Of a stretch of DNA of 9,754 nt, positions 4,758 through 9,754 are shown one piece after another. The stretch spans positions 1-9,754 of the forward strand of contig JALTMC010000193.1 of the NCBI GenBank assembly GCA_027005175.1, given 5' to 3'. The translations under genes were made by a program, and so were the position numbers. This stretch comes from Myxococcales bacterium (GTDB lineage: Bacteria; Myxococcota_C; UBA6777). The notes under the pieces were generated by a model. That model was given only the letters and a program-made list of their open reading frames with translations. It did no database searches and had not been told where the DNA came from. Position 1 is the first letter of the stretch; each line of letters starts with the position of its first letter.

Positions 4758-7082
4758 ATGGCGGATTTCTCTAGACGTGATTTTTTGAAAACACTGGCAG
4801 TGAATAGTGCTGTTGCTGCAGCCGCGAGTATGATGCCGGGTGTTGTCTTCGCCACCGACAAGAAGGCATCCAGTGAGAACGACAGTGAAGTTACCTGGAA
4901 AAAGGCTCCTTGTCGTTTTTGTGGAACAGGGTGTGGTCTGTTAATCGGTACCAGTAAAAATCGCGCTGTTGCCGTAAAAGGTGATCCACAATGTGACGTC
5001 AACAAGGGAACATTGTGTGTTAAAGGGTATCACTCGATCCAGATGCTCTACGGTAAAGATCGGCTAAAAAAGGCCTATGTTCGACAAGGCAGTAACTTTG
5101 TGGAAGTGCCCATTCAAAAGGCACTGGATCTGATCGCGTCCAAGATGAAAGAGACGATCAAACAACACGGCAAAGATGCTGTCTCGATCTATGGTTCAGG
5201 ACAATGGACCATTCCCGATGGCTATGTTGCCTCCAAGCTTTTCAAAGGCTGCCTTGGCACCAACAATGTGGAGGCCAACGCCCGCCTTTGTATGGCTAGC
5301 GCAGTCACAGGATTCCTCACAACCTTCGGCGCAGACGAGCCGATGGGCTGCTATGCCGACATGGAGCACGCCGACACATTCATATTGTGGGGCAACAATA
5401 TGTCGGAGATGCACCCCGTACTGTTCTCTCGGATATTAGAGAGAAAGCGGACACATCCCAAAACCCAGATCATCGACTTTGCCACTCGCACCACACGGAC
5501 CAGTATGGCTGCGGACAAATCGATTTTGTTCACACCGCAAACCGACCTCGCGGTGGCCAATGCCATCTGCCATGAGTTGTTTCGAACCAACAAGGTGAAT
5601 ACCACCTTTATGGAGCGTTACTGTACCTTTAAAAAAGGCAAAACCAACATCGGCTACGGTACAGAAGATACCTTCAAGTTCAAAGACAAAGCCGAGGCAA
5701 GCAGTCTCGATGAGTACAAGAAGTTCCTGGAAGACTACACACCCGAAAAGGTCGAAAAGATCTCTGGTGTGTCAGCAGATGATATCCGTTTTCTTGCCTC
5801 TCTGTATGGTGATCCACAGCGGAATGTCGTCTCGTACTGGTGTATGGGAATGAACCAACACACCCGTGGTACCTGGATCAACAACCTGGTCTACAATATC
5901 CATCTGTTGGTGGGTAAGATCTCCAGGCCTGGCAATGGCCCCTTCTCTTTGACAGGCCAGCCCAGTGCTTGTGGAACGGTTCGTGAAGTTGGAACGTTGA
6001 CTCACAAGCTACCCAAGGGTGTGGTCATGCGTGAAAAAGACCGCCGCTTTGCCGCCAAGATCTGGCAGGTTCCCTACGAGCGAATTGACCCAAAACCAAG
6101 CAATCACACTGTGGATATGTTCCGCGCTCTCGACCGAGGCGAGATTCGGTTTATGTGGATCCAAGTCACCAACCCCATGGTGACGATGCCCAACCTTCGC
6201 AGGTATCGTGATGGTGCCAACAAAGAAGGACGTTTTATTGTCGTGTCGGATGTCTATCCCACACCCACAACAAGCATCGCCGATGTGATCTTGCCAGCAG
6301 CGATGTGGGTCGAGCGAGAAGGCATGTACGGAAACTCAGAGCGGCGGACCCAACATTTTGAACAACTCATCCCACCCCCAGGGGAGGCCATGAGTGATAC
6401 ATGGCAACTGATCGAAGTGGCCCGACGATTGGGCTTTCAAAAGCAGTTTCCCTGGTCGGAGAAGGAGCATATCCAAAAGATCTGGGAGGAGTATACTCGC
6501 TTCCACGATAACCCCAAACACCGCATGGCTCCGTATGAAGTGTTGAAAGCAGAGCCTGGCGTGATCTGGCCTTATGTGAATGGGAAGTCAACCCAATGGC
6601 GGTACAACCCACAGTATGACCCTGCTGCTCGCAAGGGAAAAGAGGTCGATTTCTATGGAAAACCCGGCGGAAAAGCCTGGATCTGGTTGCGTCCGTATGA
6701 GGTCGCCGCTGAATCCCCCGACAAGAACTATCCCTTCTGGCTCTGCACCGGACGTGTTTTGGAACACTGGCATACAGGCTCAATGACCCGACGGATTCCT
6801 ATCTTGCACCAAGCCGTGCCCAGCGCATACGTTGAGATCAATGCACAAGATGCCCAGCGAATGGGAATTCGTCATGGCAGCAAAGTAAAGATCTCCAGCC
6901 GACGCGGAAGTGTTGAGATGACAGCCGCGATCAATGCTAGAGGCAACCCACCTCCGGGTCAGGTCTTTGTGCCATTCTTTGATGAGAATTATCTGATCAA
7001 TGAGCTGACATTGGATGCCTACTGCCCCATCTCCAAACAGCCTGATTACAAAAAATGCGCTGTTAAGATTGAAAAAGTATAG
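4758..7082 (+). CDS. napA: NapA, periplasmic nitrate reductase catalytic subunit
   Basis: A 774-residue molybdenum enzyme that reduces nitrate to nitrite in the periplasm. Residues 1-32 are a Tat signal with a textbook SRRDFLK and a cleavage region near GVVFA. Cys52, Cys55, Cys59 and Cys87 (C-x2-C-x3-C-x27-C) hold the [4Fe-4S] cluster, with Lys89 following in the CVKG turn used for electron transfer in this family. Cys178, in NARLCMASAVTGF, is the expected molybdenum ligand, followed by DEPMGCY and WGNNMSEMHP, both strongly NapA-like. The C-terminal cofactor-binding domain ends with LTLDAYCPISKQPDYKKCAVKIE, close to the usual NapA ending. The length lies between the monomeric Desulfovibrio type (about 755) and the E. 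coli type (about 828). A Cys rather than Ser or Sec at the Mo site argues against formate dehydrogenase only in combination with the NapA-specific motifs. Confidence 0.97.
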   Translation: MADFSRRDFLKTLAVNSAVAAAASMMPGVVFATDKKASSENDSEVTWKKAPCRFCGTGCGLLIGTSKNRAVAVKGDPQCDVNKGTLCVKGYHSIQMLYGKDRLKKAYVRQGSNFVEVPIQKALDLIASKMKETIKQHGKDAVSIYGSGQWTIPDGYVASKLFKGCLGTNNVEANARLCMASAVTGFLTTFGADEPMGCYADMEHADTFILWGNNMSEMHPVLFSRILERKRTHPKTQIIDFATRTTRTSMAADKSILFTPQTDLAVANAICHELFRTNKVNTTFMERYCTFKKGKTNIGYGTEDTFKFKDKAEASSLDEYKKFLEDYTPEKVEKISGVSADDIRFLASLYGDPQRNVVSYWCMGMNQHTRGTWINNLVYNIHLLVGKISRPGNGPFSLTGQPSACGTVREVGTLTHKLPKGVVMREKDRRFAAKIWQVPYERIDPKPSNHTVDMFRALDRGEIRFMWIQVTNPMVTMPNLRRYRDGANKEGRFIVVSDVYPTPTTSIADVILPAAMWVEREGMYGNSERRTQHFEQLIPPPGEAMSDTWQLIEVARRLGFQKQFPWSEKEHIQKIWEEYTRFHDNPKHRMAPYEVLKAEPGVIWPYVNGKSTQWRYNPQYDPAARKGKEVDFYGKPGGKAWIWLRPYEVAAESPDKNYPFWLCTGRVLEHWHTGSMTRRIPILHQAVPSAYVEINAQDAQRMGIRHGSKVKISSRRGSVEMTAAINARGNPPPGQVFVPFFDENYLINELTLDAYCPISKQPDYKKCAVKIEKV

Positions 7083-7097
7083 GGGAGAGATTGGACC

Positions 7098-7958
7098 ATG
7101 ACCGATCCCAAACGAACCGACTCCCCAGAAGAAAAAACCACTGGGGAAACAAGCCAAGAACGCCTGGACTCAACCCCTCCTCCTATTTCGGAGGGGGTGG
7201 AAGAGACCACTGTAAGTTACGGCTTTGTATTGACCGCCTCTGCACTGATGTTTCTCGGTGTATGGGCCTTTGTTCAGGTAATGAGCCAAGCCACAAGAGA
7301 GCACCACCAGAGTTCACAACGTGGCATACGCAAGGCGACCTTAATACAACCACCACCCAACAGTACACTGGTGGCCCTTCAAGCGGCACCGGCCAGTGTT
7401 CAGATCGGTGCACAAAAGATCCAAGAACAGCGCAAGCTACGCGACTATTACAAGCGACGTGCTTATCTTGGCGCACCACCCAAAGTTCCTCATCCAGTCC
7501 ATGAAAAACACAGCACGATGGAGAACTGTCTGGGGTGTCATGGAAAAGGAGGGTATGTCCCGAAGTACCGGGCATATGCACCTGTAACACCGCATCCAAC
7601 CTATACGAATTGTGTGCAGTGCCATGTGTCTCAAAACACCAAGACGCTCTTTAAGCCCACAGCATGGACTAAGATGAAGCCTCCCAAACTGCGTCGAACC
7701 TCATTGCCTGGAGGACCGCCACCCATTCCACATACATTGCAATTGCGTACCAACTGCAATGCGTGTCACGCTGGACCGGGTTCTGTGAGAGAGCTACGTA
7801 CACCTCATCCCGATCGTACCAATTGTTTGCAGTGTCATGTTCCGCGTCGGCGCATTCAAGCGTTTCACAGCAAATACCAGGTGCCATTGTTGGGGCAAAT
7901 CAAGAAGCGTACTCCAAGCCCAAGTCGCACGTCTCGTCCGACCACACGACGTCGTTAG
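7098..7958 (+). CDS. Membrane-anchored tetrahaem NapB-like cytochrome c
   Basis: A 286-residue cytochrome, probably the electron donor to NapA. A hydrophilic cytoplasmic segment (1-40) and one transmembrane helix (about 41-62) anchor it; the rest is periplasmic. Four CxxCH motifs begin at Cys144, Cys172, Cys220 and Cys243. They form two similar halves: each has a P-x-PH lead, an N-C-x2-CH, then a PHP-x3-NC-x2-CHV ending, the pattern of the dihaem NapB. The family usually has one such module and two haems, so this looks like an internal duplication. The His residues in the PH motifs are likely second axial ligands. The C-terminus is a basic tail rich in Arg, Ser and Pro. The ATG at 7098 follows GGGGAGAGA, 15 bases after napA. 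The symbol napB is withheld because the architecture differs from standard NapB. Confidence 0.85.
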   Translation: MTDPKRTDSPEEKTTGETSQERLDSTPPPISEGVEETTVSYGFVLTASALMFLGVWAFVQVMSQATREHHQSSQRGIRKATLIQPPPNSTLVALQAAPASVQIGAQKIQEQRKLRDYYKRRAYLGAPPKVPHPVHEKHSTMENCLGCHGKGGYVPKYRAYAPVTPHPTYTNCVQCHVSQNTKTLFKPTAWTKMKPPKLRRTSLPGGPPPIPHTLQLRTNCNACHAGPGSVRELRTPHPDRTNCLQCHVPRRRIQAFHSKYQVPLLGQIKKRTPSPSRTSRPTTRRR

Positions 7959-7970
7959 GGGAGAGAGATC

Positions 7971-8648
7971 GTGAGAACAATTATCATCATCATGGTGCTT
8001 GTCCTGGTCTCGGTGGCTGTCTTGTTTAAAGAGAGTCGAACCATGCATCAGGCGCAGCACTCATGGTCCAAAACCGTTCATAAAATGAGTAGCCACAGCC
8101 CTCTTGTGGATCAGCTCAAAACGATGAAGTCAAAGCCCATCGCACGTGGAAGTTTTCCCAACGCAAAAACACCGCCGCAGAAAGAGCTGTTGGCTGTGCA
8201 TTGGAAGAAACCGACTCGTTCTTTTTTCATCACTCATCGGACACCGCATATCAAACGATATCCTTGCGGTGGTTGTCATGATGGTTCGATGAAAAAGAGC
8301 AAGACATCCACACGATTTCGCTCCACTCACGGTGATATCGCACTCAAACACGCTTCGCAGGGTGTCTTGCAGTGCAAGTCATGTCACTACGACAAAGATA
8401 TGAACAAACTACGCACTCCAGCAGGAGCTGTCTTGTCGATGAACAAGAGCTATCTGTTGTGTGCTTCATGTCATACGCGGCAGGCCAATGACTGGGCTGG
8501 TGGTGCACATGGAAAACGCACGAAATTTTGGGCAGGCACACGAGTGGTTCGAACTTGTACCGGATGTCATAACCCACACAAACCTCTGTTTGGCAAACGT
8601 TGGCCCAAAACACATTACAGGCCCCCCAAAAGCAAACGTAAGCACTGA
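7971..8648 (+). CDS. Membrane-anchored tetrahaem cytochrome c
   Basis: A 225-residue multihaem cytochrome, likely an electron carrier between the following Fe-S protein and the NapB-like cytochrome. Residues 3-19 are a hydrophobic anchor or uncleaved signal (IIIIMVLVLVSVAVLF) with no obvious cleavage site. CxxCH motifs begin at Cys99 (CGGCH), Cys135 (CKSCH), Cys164 (CASCH) and Cys196 (CTGCH). The C-terminal half, with DWAGGAHGKR, FWAGTRVV and CTGCHNPHKP, resembles cytochromes found next to NrfC/ActB-like Fe-S proteins. It lacks the compact N-terminal NapC/NrfH layout. The GTG at 7971 is used, 12 bases after the previous stop, with GGGGAGAGA just upstream; the next Met codons fall inside the anchor. 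The whole protein is basic. Confidence 0.8.
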   Translation: MRTIIIIMVLVLVSVAVLFKESRTMHQAQHSWSKTVHKMSSHSPLVDQLKTMKSKPIARGSFPNAKTPPQKELLAVHWKKPTRSFFITHRTPHIKRYPCGGCHDGSMKKSKTSTRFRSTHGDIALKHASQGVLQCKSCHYDKDMNKLRTPAGAVLSMNKSYLLCASCHTRQANDWAGGAHGKRTKFWAGTRVVRTCTGCHNPHKPLFGKRWPKTHYRPPKSKRKH

Positions 8649-8696
8649 GAGAAAGGCAAGAGATTCACCTTCTCAAAGAACAGAGATTTCGTTTGT

Positions 8697-8744
8697 GCTC
8701 TTCCACCTCAAGTGTTTGCCCTTGGAGCTTTGAAGTGGAAGAGC
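8697..8744 (+). promoter_or_regulatory. Long hairpin inside the nap operon
   Basis: The arms 8697-8711 and 8730-8744 pair over 15 positions with one mismatch (10 perfect pairs at the base from GCTCTTCCAC with GTGGAAGAGC, then 4 more). No T-run follows, so a simple intrinsic terminator is unlikely. It sits in the one large gap in the operon (8649-8778) and could set mRNA processing or relative expression of the flanking genes. Confidence 0.6.
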
Positions 8745-8778
8745 GTGATACCGTCGAACCTCCGCAGCAGGAAGAGAG

Positions 8779-9754
8779 ATGAAAGACAAAACCCCAACCC
8801 GCAATGAGCCTCATGAAAATGGAACATTTTCAGGCTCCGTGCTTGAACAGAATATGATGCGTGAACTCTTTCCATCCATGTACCAGGAGGAGTCATCAGG
8901 TTGTTGTCAGGGAAGCCAAGCGGCCCAAAGCCAAAGCGAGGAGTCTGGATGTTGTGGCGGCCCAAAAACGGTCACGACTTGTGGATGCTCTCAGGACTCC
9001 AATTTTGAGCATGGAAATCCTCTTGGGACTCCTCAAAATGCCATAGGATACCCTGCCGTTTTAAACAGCCTTCCCTCCTCTGTTCCAGGCTCGACTCCTG
9101 CCGCTCCATCCACAAAGGCAACCTGGATCAATCGACGAGATGCTTTGCGCACTCTCTTCGCTGGAGCTATGGTAAGTACAGCCGCAGCTGTCTCCGGTTG
9201 TAGCTCCGAACAAGGTCAACTGACCTGGGACGAGTACTTTAAGAAGAACTTCCGGTTGATGACAAACACAGAAAAGAAAGATACCGTTTCACGACTGGAG
9301 CGCATGGCAAAGTTACGCACTGGAAGTACCCCAACGATCAGCCACAAGAGTGCGGTCGATGGGGTGCTTTATGGGTATGCCTTCAATATCTCAAAGTGCA
9401 AAGGCTATATGGATTGCGTAGAAGCTTGTGTGAAGGAAAACAACCTCGATCGCAAGTCGAAGATGCAGTATATCCGTCTCTTCGAACTCAAGCGCAACAA
9501 GATGAACCTGCAAGATGGTGATGGTCAGTTCTACCACGAAGTCCCCGCCGCTGGACACTTCTATATGGGCACACAATGCTTTCAATGCCAGAACCCTCCT
9601 TGTGTAAAAGTGTGTCCTGTCGGCGCTACCTGGATGGAACCCGATGGCATCGTCGTGATCGACTACGATTGGTGTATCGGTTGTCGTTACTGCCAGGCTG
9701 CTTGTCCGTATTGGGCTCGCCGCTTTAACTGGCATGAGCCAGAAGTTCCCAAAA
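8779..9754 (+). CDS. Tat-exported ferredoxin-like Fe-S protein, NrfC/ActB-like (partial)
   Basis: The first 325 residues of an iron-sulfur electron-transfer protein that runs off the window. Residues 1-115 are an unusual N-terminal extension with Cys pairs at 42-43 and 58-59 and Cys68/Cys70. The twin-arginine motif comes only at NRRDALR (118-124), followed by a hydrophobic core and a lipobox VSGC (Cys141). Cluster motifs then appear: C207-KG-Y-MD-C213-VEA-C217 (Tyr210 where the second Cys is expected), C267-x2-C-x4-C-x3-C279, and C299-x2-C-x2-C-x3-C309. The QCQNPPC-VKVCPVGATW and CIGCRYCQAACP segments are typical of the NrfC/DmsB/ActB group; a fourth set should lie beyond 9754. The ATG at 8779 follows AGGA at 6 bases, and no ATG, GTG or TTG lies between residue 34 and the twin Arg, so the extension is real unless there is a frameshift. 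The expected partner is an NrfD-type quinol-binding subunit. Confidence 0.85.
   Translation, partial: MKDKTPTRNEPHENGTFSGSVLEQNMMRELFPSMYQEESSGCCQGSQAAQSQSEESGCCGGPKTVTTCGCSQDSNFEHGNPLGTPQNAIGYPAVLNSLPSSVPGSTPAAPSTKATWINRRDALRTLFAGAMVSTAAAVSGCSSEQGQLTWDEYFKKNFRLMTNTEKKDTVSRLERMAKLRTGSTPTISHKSAVDGVLYGYAFNISKCKGYMDCVEACVKENNLDRKSKMQYIRLFELKRNKMNLQDGDGQFYHEVPAAGHFYMGTQCFQCQNPPCVKVCPVGATWMEPDGIVVIDYDWCIGCRYCQAACPYWARRFNWHEPEVPK

Noticed and set aside
4758-7082. Formate dehydrogenase or assimilatory nitrate reductase instead of NapA
   Set aside because: The Tat signal, NARLCMASAV, DEPMGCY, WGNNMSEMHP and the C-terminal ISKQPDYK ending, next to napD and NapB-like haem modules, point to NapA.
8861-9046. 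A 61-codon plus-strand open frame
   Set aside because: It is out of frame with, and lies inside, the Fe-S protein gene starting at 8779, which carries a Tat motif and Cys clusters.

Overview
The window comes from a Gram-negative bacterium of moderate GC content. It carries Tat-exported molybdoenzymes, outer-surface proteins and several multihaem cytochromes c. The first gene ends in a signal resembling the MYXO-CTERM sorting tag (Cys, then a hydrophobic stretch, then an Arg cluster). This points to Myxococcota or a related deltaproteobacterial lineage, although the base composition is lower than in typical Myxococcota. No rRNA, tRNA or protein-coding phylogenetic marker is present, so the assignment is an inference.

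Layout. (1) 66-1545 (+) holds two adjacent genes for exported proteins: a fibronectin-III-like protein with a MYXO-CTERM-like tail, and a lipoprotein of unknown function 10 bases after it. (2) 1546-2158 has no convincing gene. It contains a striking structured element at 1648-1916, made of two 67-base modules in inverted orientation. Each module has two hairpins separated by exactly 31 bases, with compensatory changes in one stem, in the style of a REP pair or BIME. Between them lies a diverged 36-base direct repeat. (3) 2159-2353 (+) is a small one-helix membrane protein, and 2409-2624 holds an open frame that may be a gene remnant. (4) 2789-4123 (-) is a polytopic membrane protein resembling the HTTM/DoxX-like superfamily. 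(5) 4124-4434 is the divergent intergenic region. It holds an FNR/DNR-type box centred 41.5 bases upstream of the start predicted from a -10 element, as in a class II activated promoter. (6) 4435 to the window end (+) is a periplasmic nitrate reductase operon: napD, napA, a membrane-anchored tetrahaem NapB-like cytochrome, a second membrane-anchored tetrahaem cytochrome, and an extracytoplasmic ferredoxin-like iron-sulfur protein cut by the window edge.

How the genes fit together. NapD probably guards the Tat signal of NapA, and NapA reduces nitrate in the periplasm. The NapB-like protein has two copies of the dihaem NapB pattern (four CxxCH) instead of one. No NapC/NrfH-type quinol dehydrogenase is seen between 4435 and 9754. 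Instead, a tetrahaem cytochrome and an NrfC/ActB-like Fe-S protein follow, which suggests that an NrfD/ActC-type quinol-oxidising membrane subunit lies just beyond the window. The inferred path is quinol > NrfD-like > Fe-S protein > tetrahaem cytochrome > tetrahaem NapB-like > NapA, switched on under low oxygen or nitrogen oxides by an FNR/DNR-family activator.
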